A DNA stretch of 64,000 nt from Anastatus disparis (lineage: Eukaryota > Arthropoda > Insecta > Hymenoptera > Eupelmidae), in contig JAFFSR010000227.1 of the NCBI GenBank assembly GCA_017163975.1, positions 682,001 to 746,000 on the forward strand, read 5' to 3'. This document shows, piece by piece, positions 12,501-24,253 of the stretch. The notes under the pieces are model-generated. The model saw nothing but the letters and a program-made list of their open reading frames with translations. It made no database searches and had not been told where the DNA came from. Each line of letters opens with the position of its first letter. The first letter of the stretch is position 1. A program made the translations under genes and the position numbers.

Positions 12501-12785
12501 CCTGACAATTCCTGTAGAGAATGTAACGAGAAAGAAGAAACGATTACACATCTGATCTGCCACTACTCAGCGCTCGAAAGCAAAAGGTTCAGATACCTGG
12601 GCTACAGCTATCCAGGAGTGCTGGAGCAAGCAGCGGATGTGGAAGTCAGTAGATTACTGAGCTTTGCGAAATGCATGAAATGCTTTAGCAAAGAACAAAA
12701 ATAAGGTTCGCAATGGGCCACAGGCCACCGTGCGGAAAAAGACATCTATGGTTTTTAAAGCCCCTCAACCTAACCTAACCTAACA
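9550..12785 (+). mobile_element. 5'-truncated, inactivated non-LTR retrotransposon (LINE) with RNase H
   Basis: One long plus-strand frame is broken by in-frame stops at 9922, 10597, 10876 and 11566 and by a frameshift near 12012, with a further stop at 12066. Domains in order: the end of an apurinic-type endonuclease (NRGDVPTF, then VTDLTLA and SDHREI near 9565-9700); a reverse transcriptase with FIPKAGK and DFRPLSL near 10530-10596, RGTPQRGVLSPLL near 10950-10985 and catalytic YADD at 11053-11064; an RNase H domain starting FFTDGSK (11860-11880) with a later WVPGY; and a C-terminal zinc-knuckle-like C..C...H...C cluster near 12510-12565. ORF1 and most of the endonuclease are missing, so it is a 5' truncation. 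The 3' end is a short run of CCTAA repeats. The RNase H places it with I/Jockey/R1-group elements; I cannot fix the clade. It lies antisense within the proposed receptor intron. Confidence 0.92.
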
Positions 12786-12786
12786 C
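12761..12786 (+). repeat. (CCTAA)n tail of the retrotransposon
   Basis: Three consecutive CCTAA units, the complement of the insect telomere repeat TTAGG, end the retrotransposon in place of a poly(A) tail. Short tandem 3' tails are known in some non-LTR clades. Here the match to the telomere unit may be meaningful or coincidental. Confidence 0.75.
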
Positions 12787-13330
12787 CGTAATAATATTGT
12801 TTGTTAAGGCTTTAGATAGGGTGGGCTCAAAAATTTCCGACCTGATCGAAGAATAGTGCCAAAAAGTTTAATTTTTTATTTTTATTCTATAGTTCAATAT
12901 CTCAATTGTATATAATTTTTAGATCATGACTTAAGAGAACTAACATCATAGTTCAAAAGGCCAATAAAAATTTAAGAAGAATTTTCGGGTCGAATATTCT
13001 GTTTAAATATATTTGAGAACCTTCTGAATAACACGTTTTACATAAAAATGGAAATAAAGAGGAGTGTATGATCATCAAATACTTTTAATTAAAAGGGCTA
13101 ACACTAGTTCAAATGAAAGAAGAACAGGAATAACAGAATAAAAAAACTTTTTTCAGTTATATACAAAGTTGAACAATAAGATTCTAAATTTAAGAAAGGT
13201 CGCTCAAAAACTTCTGAAATGATTGAAAAAATTTATAAAATGATGGTAGAGGATCGTCGGTAAAAAGTCAGAAAGCTAGATGAATTTATGAATAGAAAAA
13301 CTCTGTACTATACGTGTTTCGTCTTTGCTA
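12787..13330. other. Non-coding AT-rich interval
   Basis: No gene or clear repeat seen between the retrotransposon tail and the CACTGAGA element. Confidence 0.4.
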
Positions 13331-13729
13331 CACTGAGAGGTCTTTTGTTTAGCTATTATTCTCACCCAAGATCAGTAACATGAGTCGTGGAAAGTCGGTG
13401 CTTCTAGCCAAAAGAGATTGACAAAAAGGCAAACTAGAGTTGGATCACTGAATCCACGCAGGGACTAGTGGCTAGTCTTTTTTCGGCGCAGTTATAATGC
13501 CAAACCACACATCTCAATATACGCGCGTCACACGCCAGTTAATCCGGAAAACGGCCGTTCCCTTACATTCGTCTATTGGCGCTGCTATCGAGCTCTCGGA
13601 CGTTCTCAACGCGCTGGAGTGACTATAGCTACTAATCCCTTTTACGGCCCGCATACTATAGTAAGTTTTGGCGCACTATAGTACTGGTCGAACTCTAAGT
13701 CTAGTAGTTAGACTTTTTAGTTCTCAGTG
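13331..13729. mobile_element. TA-flanked MITE with CACTGAGA ends
   Basis: Starts CACTGAGAGG and ends CTCAGTG, each bordered by TA. It is notably GC-richer inside (about 13480-13660) than its surroundings. Terminal complementarity extends weakly inward. It shares its terminal motif with the element at 16956-17188. No transposase frame. Confidence 0.6.
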
Positions 13730-15014
13730 TAATAGCCGATAAAAAAATGATTCAAAAAATCATTCGAGCCAAAAATTCAATCCCACGTGAGTAAAACTCT
13801 AGCCAATTTTTGCTTCCAAATATAATTGTAGATAAAACTTGGATTCACAGCTACACTCCTGAAAGTAAAAAAACAGTTGATACAATGGATTGGATCAAAG
13901 AAATAATTCCAAAAAACAATTTTTTCGACAATTAAAATTATGTTAACCAACTTCAAAAAATAGCTCAGAGGTGAAAAATTTGAGAATACCAAAGAAGTAA
14001 TTGATTCTACAAATGAAGGGACTTGACATCTCAAACCATAAAAATGGTATCTTCGCATTAGGGCATGGATTTGAATGGTGTATTATCTTGATGGAAATCA
14101 TATTAGAATATAAAGCGAAAAAAGACTAAAAGAAGTTGTTTTTCTTTATCAGGCCTGAAACTTTTCACCCCATTCTTTCAATAATCTACTTATTATGCTG
14201 TATGCTCAAAAAAATTTTATTCTAAAAAGTACTGAATTATTTCATACATAGATATATAATGTGAAGAACTCGCTAATTCTGAAACAGAAAATCTTGTAAA
14301 GTTTTAGCTTAAATATTTCAATCAGCTATGGAGATATTGAGTTCTATTAAAATTAATGAATCAAAGAATATCGATGATAACAATTATGAAATTTGATTGA
14401 TATTATTGATATTATATTACTGAAGAAAAGTTTTCCAATTCTAATTCATTTCTTAATTTTTATAAACAGAAGTAAGTTATTTAGTTCACAGTATAAAATT
14501 GATTATATTAAAACCAATTAAATTAAATTAAAAAAAAATTAAGGTGAAAAATATTTTAAAAAATTAAATAAATATGTTTGAATGAAGAAAATTAATATTA
14601 TCAGGACAAAACCAATAAAAATAAAAATTGAAATGAAAATATGATAGAATATTAATTTTTATTAATATTAATATAGGATCTTTGAGTGTTATTAATCTAT
14701 ATTCAAAAAAAGTTTTTAATTTAGATACTGATGTCAGATTTTGAAAGGTGAAATGACTCCAGTAGTAATTCCATCAAATACTTCATTATTTTGTGTATTA
14801 TAATAAAATATGTTTCGACGGTATTGAAAGAAAAACTCCCTGCATATTTGTTATCACAAGCATATTGATCGACAAGCATACTTGTGGTGATTGCTACGGT
14901 TTTCGTGACGAGGACCGAGAACATTGTATATTTTATTAAAACACACAACGTTATAAAATGTTTGATAGAATTGCCGTTAGATCCATATCAACTTCAATAT
15001 TTAAAAAAACATAC
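13730..15014. other. AT-rich interval, read as start of the long receptor intron
   Basis: A minus-strand open frame at 14948-14721 lies just after the third receptor exon, but it matches no receptor segment and lacks an acceptor. I take the region as intron. Confidence 0.45.
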
Positions 15015-15686
15015 CAAAGTAACCAAAAGCTCTAAAATTTCCAATTTTTGCATATTGTAGAATGATTTTCCTTTCCACTGGATCTGTGAAAGTCAACCAA
15101 TTTTTCGCTATTATTTTTAATAAAACTTTGATCTAAAAACATATTTATTAGTTTTATTTTAAATTTATAATATTCGATACATTTAATTCAAATGTATTAT
15201 TTGGAGAAAACAAACCTTATTCTGAGAAGATGTCGTAACGATGCATTTTAGCAGTATTCCTCCCGTAAAAAAAATCGATATTATATTTTCACAACAAATT
15301 TCAAGATTAATACCACACCATATTCTACAACCATTAATCTGGATTTAAAGAGTAATTAAAAAATAACTTGTTTAATTTTTTAGCATTTATCTTATTTTAG
15401 ATTCATTACAAAAGAAATTTTATAAAATGTTATTTAATATTTTTAAGTAATTCAAACTATAGATAATTTAAAAAATTCGAATATTACCGAATAATTAAAA
15501 TAAACTTACAAATGGATACATAAATGTGGATATAACAAAATATACCAGGATTCGACGAACCCTACTAGAATCCACGACTTCATACGGCCAAAAACCAACA
15601 GTTCGCAATAACGTTTTCGGCAATTTCAAATAATGACTATCAAAAACATTATCTATTACTTTATCGTTTATATTAATGTTATCCAT
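15015..15686 (-). CDS. Odorant receptor, first three exons (7tm_6 family), partial
   Basis: Three minus-strand exons: 15686-15510 (59 codons, ATG start, GTAAGT donor), 15338-15216 (41 codons) and 15132-15015 (39 codons plus one base). All junctions are GT-AG and the phases are consistent (0, 0, 1). The N terminus has the family pattern of a short polar start, HYLKLPK, then GFWPYE before the first membrane segment. Exon 3 carries an N-W segment followed by DPVERKIILQYA and GNFRAFGYF, the conserved stretch before the second pair of membrane helices. The product would be an odour-gated ion-channel subunit pairing with Orco. No PLNESRP-type exon follows nearby. The only compatible one is at 2302-2041, which restores the codon split by this exon. 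Incomplete here; it could be a pseudogene if that link is wrong. Confidence 0.85.
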
Positions 15687-16955
15687 TAATTTTGAAAAAA
15701 AAAACTTTTATTTAAATAAATTCAATAAGAGACAAGAGAAATATCTCACAAGCTAGTTGGTAGTTCCAGACTGACTTTCTTTGACTATATGAAAACGTTG
15801 AATCCTTTGTCGTTTGTAAATTGATTTTATAATTGTTCTTTTACAAAGAAGTCATAAAAAATTCTTTAGTTGTAATTCTACTGGCTATTAAAAACCCTAT
15901 CAAACTCATGAATAATTTGAAAGCTATATTCTTCACTATTGTTTTACTTGCAGTGCCTCTTATTTTATTCAAACTATAAATGTAAAGCTTTCTATAAGTT
16001 ACATTTGAAGCATTTGCTATATTGAAAAGAATTTTATAAAATGTAAAAAAATATTAATAAAAAGCTATCGCTAATACCGTTATTGATCGATTATTTCTTT
16101 TTATATAACTTTCAGACAAAGAGATGGATTGCTTTCTAAAGAATTCCTTATTCTGCTATGGTTTATAGCAGTTTTACAGTGAGAAATGAATTTTCATTTA
16201 TTCATGAAAAAAGAACTGTACATTTGTAGAAAAGAAATCAATTGCATCAATCTTATAGCAAATCTAAATTTATTGATATATTTGTAGTCAAGGTGATATT
16301 TAATACTGAGATTCACAAAAGTATAGTAAAAAATATTTCATATCTTCGTAGCAAAGGTGACGTTTAATATTGAGTTCAAAACTATAATAAAACACATTAC
16401 ATAATTTTATTGTATAAAAAACTAAATATATAAAATTTAATATATACATGAAATAATTTACAAATATCTTTATCAATATAATTGTCTTTTTCTCAATATA
16501 ATCAAGGAAATTTTAAAAGCTTTTTTTAATTTGTATTTTTCCACAGGGTGTTAGATGTTCATAACATTGAAAAATATAGAAAAGAAGTACTTGGATAAAA
16601 GAAATACAAATTGATAATCAACTATTTAAAATCTGATGAAAAATAATACTATTATTATACTTATGTATTAGTTTTTTATACTTCTCAATTCTTTTTCTTA
16701 TTGATTCATGTGCATACATTTTTATTTAAAAAATTACATTAAACCATTTGTTAAAATTACCCTTTTTTAGATTTGGGAAAATTGAAGCATTTAAAATAAA
16801 GTTGACGAATAAGTACTTAAATATTGAAATCACGTAAGCCAATTTTGAAAGATGTAAAGCTAACTAAAGACAAACTAAACATTTTTTTGTGTATAAAGAA
16901 AATAGTTATCAAATTCAAACTTACCAGATATGTTTATTGATATTATATATAAATA
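15687..16955. other. Upstream flank of the minus-strand receptor
   Basis: AT-rich sequence with only short open frames. The receptor promoter should lie in or beyond this stretch, but I see no specific element I can support. Confidence 0.4.
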
Positions 16956-17188
16956 CAGTGAGAAAAATTTTCTGGTAAAAATTACAAAGTGCAATGATAA
17001 CGAAGGAACAGGCTGCCATTATAGCGAAAAATTACTATGCTACATAGTAAAATTTACAAGAAAAAATCATTTTTATTATATTTTTAGTAAATTTTACTAT
17101 GTAGCATTGTAATTTTTCGCTATAAAGGCAACCTGAGCCTTTGTTACCAGTGTACTTTGTAATTTTTACCAGAACAATTTTCTCAGTG
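16956..17188. mobile_element. Palindromic MITE with CAGTGAGAAAA ends
   Basis: The left CAGTGAGAAAAATTTTCTGG mirrors the right CTCAGTG end, and the arms stay complementary for over 100 bases (ATTACAAAGT, then TATAGCGAAAAATTAC and TACATAGTAAAATTTAC). The centre is near 17070. A non-autonomous DNA element without coding capacity. Confidence 0.85.
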
Positions 17189-20100
17189 TGCACAATCAAA
17201 ATTTTTTATTGTGATATATATATATATATGCACACACAAATAATAATTATATTACCTCTCAACGCTTAATTGTTTATAACTCTACAAATAAGCTCCGTAG
17301 CAAAAAAAAAATCATGAGTGATAAATTTTAGATTTTTAAAAATTCTTTGATTATCGTTTGAATTTTTCATTGATAATAATTTTAAAAAAATACAAGTATT
17401 TGAAAAAAGGTTAAAAAATTTGAAAAATTGAGAATTTTTTAAAGAGGGATAAACAATACAAAAAATTATTTGAAAAGATTTTACACTCCATGAAAAGTTA
17501 ATATCTTTCATGTACTTTATATCATTTCCTTTTTAGATATCTATTGTACGACCAATAGAACCAGAGATGCTCTTTAAAAGAGCCCTGTTTTTGAAAATTT
17601 TGCTTATGAATTTATGGACGGTACTGTATGTGTATATATATATCCTCTTTTAAAAAAGTGATGGCTAAATTCTGTCATCACGATAAGACAGTTTTGATTG
17701 GTTAAAATAAAACAAGTAATTAATTAATCAGTAATAATCAGTAATGTCAAAAATATTGTATGTTAGAAATCTAAATAAAAATTTAATTTGTTAGAAATTT
17801 TCGTTGAAAATTTTATTTTTTAAGACTTTTTTAAATTATTGATCTATAAGACAAAAAAGATAAGTAAAGATTTTTATATGTAAATGTACATAAATTAAAA
17901 ATAATTTATTAAATTAGATAAAATGAAAATTCTAATCAAGCATGAAATGAGAACATTAACTTTTAATATAATTCAAAAACTATAAAAATAATTTTAAAAA
18001 ATATCAAAGGACTTTTTTATTTTGAATATTAATAGAATCGAGAAAAATGAACTTTGTTAATTCAAGAATTTGAAATCACAAAACAAGTATCCTACGTTAA
18101 AATTAATAGACTTGGTTAAAAAATATAAAAAATTATCATGTAAAAAATTTCGTTTTCTATTAATTTTTTCTATTATATTAATGCAGGATAATCGATTTTT
18201 TGACATTATATTTTTTTTAAACTACTACATAAAAGATTAAAAAATTGAATAAAAAAGTTTTGAATTCTATATTTTTTAAGATATAAAAAAATTCTATGAA
18301 AAACAATCATAGATATTGTAGAAATTTATGCAGAACCAAACTTATTGAAAAAAAAATTCTACCGGCAGATTCTATAGCCAAATATATTTCAGGATACAAA
18401 AAGTTGGAAGCAAAAAAATTTAATTTGTAACAAATTTTTAAAAAGTTAAAAATTAATATAAAATTAAATTACATTGGATCGAAAAATTAAAATTTACAAT
18501 TTTTATAAAATAAAGTTGTGCAAGATCAATCGGTTGATTCATTCCGAGCTATAAACGTATTTTTTTTCTTTCTTTCTGTCTCGCATACACACGCTTATTC
18601 ATTCATTCACACAAACACTCACATGCAGGAGAGAAGAATAAAGAACTTAAAAACTGAAAAATATTTTTAAAACAGACAATATTCATATCACTGATTCGCC
18701 AAATAACTAAACGTTAGTATAATTTTTAATTTGTTATTTAAATGTAAAGGAATTTTATATAAGTTTTAGTAACTGAATTCAGTTCAATTACTTACGTGTT
18801 TATCTGTTTGTTGCATGATAAAATAATTTTTCAGACAACTTAATTGTTATTTTTTTTTATCATCATACACTTTTATTGTACAGTTGTGTTTTACTAGTAG
18901 TAGAGACATGTTAGCTGCATTCATATCTAAAATTCATAGATATAATATTCAATTGTTGTTTTAAATGGTTTCATTGAAATATTTTTCTACTATCTAGTTA
19001 ACTATAATAATAATAATAAAAATTATCATTTGCGTAAAAATGATTTTTTATTATTTTTATGATTTCAAATAAAAATATAAAAATATAAATAATATAAGGT
19101 AAAATCAATTAAAAATTGACCAGAAAAGTACATAATATACAAAAAAAAAATTATGAAAAAAGTAACATCCATTCCTTTAAATACTCGATTTGTTCAAAGT
19201 TATTATAAACAACTTCGTTTAAATTCTAAAATTTTCGAACAAATTGAGTTCTTTAAGTAAAGTGTTTTCAATCGAAAGAGTTTGATCAACACTTTTAGAT
19301 GTTTCTAGAATCATTATTTTAAAAACTGCACGACGTTAAAAAGGTTCAAATTTTTTTTAATGTTATAATTCAAATGAAAATTATCATATCTTTCAACAAA
19401 TCGAGCGTTAGAGCGAGTTATTATTCTTTTTTTTAAATTTTACGTAAAAAAAAATCTCAATGTAAAAAGAAAATTTAAGATACAAATGCAATTCACTTGC
19501 CTTATAATTTAAATTTATTTCTAATTAATCAATTTAAAAATTATCATTATTTTACAGAGTTTTAAATTTATTAATATTTATAACTTAAATAAAATTTTCT
19601 TACAAAACATTTGTATCTCTCTTCCTTCATCACATTTTACTTAAATATAAATTTATCATAACGTGCTAATATAAATAGTAATAAAATTAAGATATATTTT
19701 TGAAATATAGAAATTAGAAAATTATAAATTTTTATAAATACTTTTATTCTGATGAAAATTTTCTTGAAAACTTTGCATCTTGAAAAGTGTAAAATTATAT
19801 TCATATTACCTATTACCATAAATTATACCAAAAGTTATATTCCAATCGTTGAAAATTAAATCGATTAATAAAATCAGAATTACAAATACATTTGAAAAAT
19901 TAGTTTTTGCTATTTTTAAGTTAAATGAAAAATATGGAAACACTGACAAGAATGCGAAATCAATGATGCGACGAGCGTTGCGTCTACTTTCCTTGCTCTT
20001 GACTAACTGACGCCGTTCGATATTATTACTCCTAAGTGTCACCAACCCTTGCATCAATCTTTTCTCCCACTTAGCAATTATATATATACTTTACATTGTA

Positions 20101-21289
20101 CACTCTATTATTATAACTATATCTGTTACTTTTGTATGTGCAATAAAAGACGAATATATATTAAGTTAAATTTTTTCTTTATATAACGCATAGTATTTTA
20201 CCTTTAAAAATATGTTTTAAAATTTAAAATTATAGATGAAATTTTTTTGTAATGTTTAAAAATAAATGTTCAATTATTTTTACAATTTTTAGTATAGAAA
20301 AAAGATTTGACATGATAAAGTTTTAAAGAGCACACATCTTATTCAATAATTTTTACATGTTTATTAACGCAAAATTTAGCTACTCACAAAAAATTATAAT
20401 TTTTATATGGCAAAAGGAAAAATATTTATGTTTACAGTATTAAATTTATAATTTGTCTATAGCATGTTAAACATACGCGTCAAGCGTGGAAAAAAAAGGA
20501 ATTTAAAAGATACACACTTGTCTGAAAGAAAAGTTCAATTATAATCAGTATTTTTATGTATTCATTTAATAATGTCCATGGATATATTTTTTGAATGTAT
20601 TTCTCTTCACATGAGAAGATCAATTTTTTTCAGTTGAATATTTTTATATAAAAAAATTAATAATAATACAAATGTTGGATATATTGCTATTACATACAAT
20701 GTCAATAAATATAGGTATTCTCTGTTCTATTTTTCTGAAACAATACTTGTTCCAAATAAAAATAGTAAATTATAAATTTAAATTAAAGATGATAAAACAA
20801 GTAAGCAAATTTTACAAATTACCGAAGAATAAAATAAAAATAAATTAATGTTAAAAAATGATAATTTTATAAATAAAAATCATTAAGAAAAAATAAAGCA
20901 TAATAATTTTTTTTCGTCCTCGTTATTGATTTAATTAATTTCTGTATTGTGATAATATATATTATCGTTATCATCTGCTTTTGAAAGAAAAATATCATTT
21001 TAACATTGTATCTACGGATGATATCTAACTATTGCAAAAATTTATTAAAAAATGTTATTAGATTTTGTCATCGATCAAATATATTTTATAAGTAGATAAG
21101 TTTCAAAAGGAACAAAAATTGCTAATATCGGATGTCGATAATGCAAATGTAATGATAAATGAAACAATTTAAATTTCTAATTAGAAGCGGTAGTGTTTCG
21201 ATAGTAAGATACATAACTTTCACATTAATAATAAAAAATTATTTACAAGTAGTCTTACTAAGCAATAATTAATTTTTAAATATTATTAA
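17189..21289. other. Long AT-rich intergenic interval
   Basis: No convincing gene. It holds one reverse-oriented copy of the repeat around 17643-17715 and, at about 17840-18480, a stretch with diverged similarity to 50860-51430 downstream of the P450 pair. Open frames at 19637-20057 have no recognisable content. Confidence 0.5.
17643..17715 (-). repeat. Dispersed repeat fragment (AACTGTCTTATCGTGATGA family)
   Basis: The reverse complement carries CCAATCAAAACTGTCTTATC, a TGATGACAGAATT block and AAAAGAGGAT. It matches the copies at 21924-22225 and 63555-63655. Confidence 0.75.
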
Positions 21290-21445
21290 CAAAAAGTACC
21301 TTATTGCGGAAGATTTAACACATTATGGACAGTTGATGACAATAATCTAAAATTAATACAAGCGAAATCTACCTTACCGTTGAGAAGTGACAATTACACA
21401 ATTTAAAACAGTGACTGATAACTACATACACATATGATAAGAACG
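21290..21445 (-). other. Conserved block shared with 51590-51750
   Basis: On the minus strand both copies read TTATCAGTC, then about 45 bases later a CAAYG followed by GTAAGGTAGATTT. The first resembles an arthropod initiator (TCAGT) and the second a splice donor. Together they could be a promoter and an untranslated first exon kept in two places, but no transcript is visible from sequence alone. Confidence 0.3.
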
Positions 21446-21718
21446 TATCGAGTAATAAAAAAACGAACTAAGGCTATACTGCATAGAAAAAAAAGAAAAA
21501 AGAAGCATCAAGCAAAATAAACGAACTTTCAATAAACGTTTTAGAGATGTCGAATATGAAAAGTTTATGCATAATTGACAGAAATGATTCTAAAATCAAT
21601 TTAACTTTTATTTTAAAAAAATTAATATGTATTAATTATATTATGATTCAAAAAGTGTACAACAAATTAGTTAATATTTGTAATGAATTTATTTTATTCA
21701 TTGTAATATTATATTTTA

Positions 21719-21866
21719 CGCAGCGAGCGGGAATTTTTTTCCCGCACGCTTTTTTCCGAGTGGGAATTTTTTTTCCGCACGCTTTTTTCGTGCAGGAATA
21801 GAGCACTTCTCGTACGGAAAATCGTGTGGGAAATCGAACTTCCCGCACGCCGTGTGGAAAAAATAA
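21719..21866. repeat. GC-containing hairpin-rich repeat
   Basis: Several TCCCGCACGC and GAGCGGGAA type blocks alternate in both orientations within about 150 bases (GGGAATTTTTTTCCC and similar), in a background almost free of GC. Open frames on both strands through it are repeat-driven. It directly precedes the duplicated repeat at 21924. Confidence 0.6.
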
Positions 21867-21923
21867 TATCTTAATTCAAATTTTATAAATTTTAAATAAT
21901 TTAATTATAAAATCATTCATTTC

Positions 21924-22225
21924 AATATCATCACTACCTTCCCCTTCGAAATAAATATATTATTCTAAATTTCAAATTTCTGTGTTAATTTTTCGTCACT
22001 TGTTTTATTTTAACCAATCAAAACTGTCTTATTATAATGAAAAATTCTTGTGATCAATTTTTTAAGAGAGAATCAATATCATCACCACCTTTCCCTTCGA
22101 AATAAATATATTATTCTAAATTTCAAATTTCTGTGTTAATTTTTCGTCACTTGTTTTATTTTAACCAATCAAAACTGTCTTATTATGATGACAAATTCTT
22201 TTGATCAATTTTTTAAGAGAGGATA
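21924..22225 (+). repeat. 151-bp direct tandem duplication of a dispersed repeat
   Basis: Two units starting at 21924 and 22075 are nearly identical, both running from AATATCATCAC through TTCGTCACTTGTTTTATTTT, CCAATCAAAACTGTCTTAT and TTTTTTAAGAGAG. Single copies lie at 17643-17715 (reversed) and 63555-63655. Confidence 0.9.
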
Positions 22226-24222
22226 ACTATAATTTATTGTTTTACATTATTAATATTTTATTTAATATACATTATAAACATTGTCAATCTATTATATTAA
22301 AATTTTATATAATTATTTTTTTCAAAGAAATTTAGTTATTCAATAAAAAAGGTTAAGATTAACAAAGTTTATTTCATACCATTAACTTCAACATTATTCA
22401 TGTAGTGACATACTGCAATAATATTCAATTTTTTATTTTGTGTTTTTTATTCTGATCTTTCTTTTGAGATACAACTTTTTTTTTTTAAATGATTAAAGGT
22501 TTTACTGGCAATTAAAAACAAAATTAACATTTTCAATATTCTTTAAGTTTGAATAAGTGGGCTCTGACGTGCTGAAGTATACTGTCATCATGTTTTGTGA
22601 AGCTCTGCATTCTCAACTTGAGAGAAGAGCTGCGTGAACGATTAAAATCGTAGAGCTCTTACTATTTGGTATCGATGTTACACGCCTTGATTTTCAGAAT
22701 TTATTAGTTTTTCATTTTTCAACTATATTATTAAATTCAATTCTAGAAATTTTCAAGCTTATCCAATGTCAAAAATTTTGCTGCATCAATAAAAATTAAT
22801 TATAGAATCTATATGATAAAAACTTCATAAAAATTCATAGCCTATAAAATAAATTCATGTTTTATTTATCTGCATTACATGGATAAATAGTCATATACGA
22901 TTAGTTATTATGTATGAATAATCGTAAAAATGTCGTAAAACTTAATTTTTTTATAAGACGTTGAAATTACTGGTCGAACAATAATTATAAAAAAATTGTT
23001 TATAAAAATTGTATTTCTTAGTAATATTTCTTTTAGGCTGTTTTATTCAATTAAATACATAACACTAGAATAGGCAAAGTCTTTGTCTCTCTTTGAAAAT
23101 TTATTGAACTAAACAAAATGCTATATTGATAAATATTAAGAAATATAAGAAAAATATGAATATATTATTACAAATACGTAATGAAAAATACATTTTACCA
23201 TTATTAGTTATTAAAACATAATTTATAAAAAATAAAATTTTTTAATCCTAGAGGATATTAAGGTATTTCTATCGCGCAAACAGTTTATGTTAGTTTTGTT
23301 TCAAATTTGGCCCAAGGTTTTATAATGTATTTATCTATCTTCTGTGAAAATTTCAGTCATTTCTTGTGTGTGTGGTTTGATTTTTATCGCACTTTAAAGT
23401 TTCGGTTTTTAACATGGGAGAAATAGGGCACCATTCGTTATGCGATCTTTTTGAAGTTGTTTATGACGACCATTTTGTAACCGTATGTTAGAATTATTTA
23501 ATTTTTCATATATTAAAAGAAGATTATCTGACGAAAATTTTGATACTTTAAAATTTTTGTTGTTGTGTTTAGTTCGTGAGAAAAGTGCGCGGGAAGATAC
23601 GTATTTTTTGCGAATAGTTTCGATTCGTCTTGTGTCGACAACGTTGCAACTCGCGCGCGCTCTATTTTTTCTCTATCTGTCAATTTTTTATAGTCATTTT
23701 CCACAGCATTTGAAAATAAACTACTGACAAACAATAAGTACTGCAAAAAATTTAAAAATCTTATAGTGAATTTATATAAATATTGAAAGAAACTAATAAA
23801 AAGTTAGTAAAATAAAAAATAAATTAATAAATTTCAATAATTATTTTATATAAAAAAACACATTTAAATATTTTATTTTATATTTATTAGTTGTAGAATA
23901 ATATTTTAAAATCTTTTAACGATTTTACTAGATAACAAGGCGGCAAAACTTTAATAATTTATAAATTCATAAATTAAAGAAATAAATTCATAACCACTAA
24001 TTCCAATCATAACCAAAAATTCAAAACAATATGACATTTAAATGTTTATTATCGAGTGCTATACACTGTTGCCACGTTTTTATTTATACAAATCTTCAAC
24101 TTCTATCTTATTCGTAGTTAATTTTTTACTAAATTTAAAAAAATACAACTTATTTAACTATTTATTAGTACTTGTAATCAGTAACTGATAGATAACCTTC
24201 CTCAATAATAATGTAATTTTAT

Positions 24223-24229
<7 letters not shown>
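22226..24229. other. AT-rich interval, no confident gene
   Basis: Mostly AT-rich. A less AT-rich patch at 23270-23740 contains a 24-codon start-led frame at 23415 ending in a good donor (GTATGT) and a longer frame at 23485-23727. I recognise no product for either. Confidence 0.4.

Positions 24230-24253
<24 letters not shown>

Noticed and set aside
14721..14948. Minus-strand open frame just downstream of receptor exon 3, possible receptor exon
   Set aside because: No acceptor in the right phase, no family motif, and exon 3 joins naturally to the PLNESRP-type exon at 2302.
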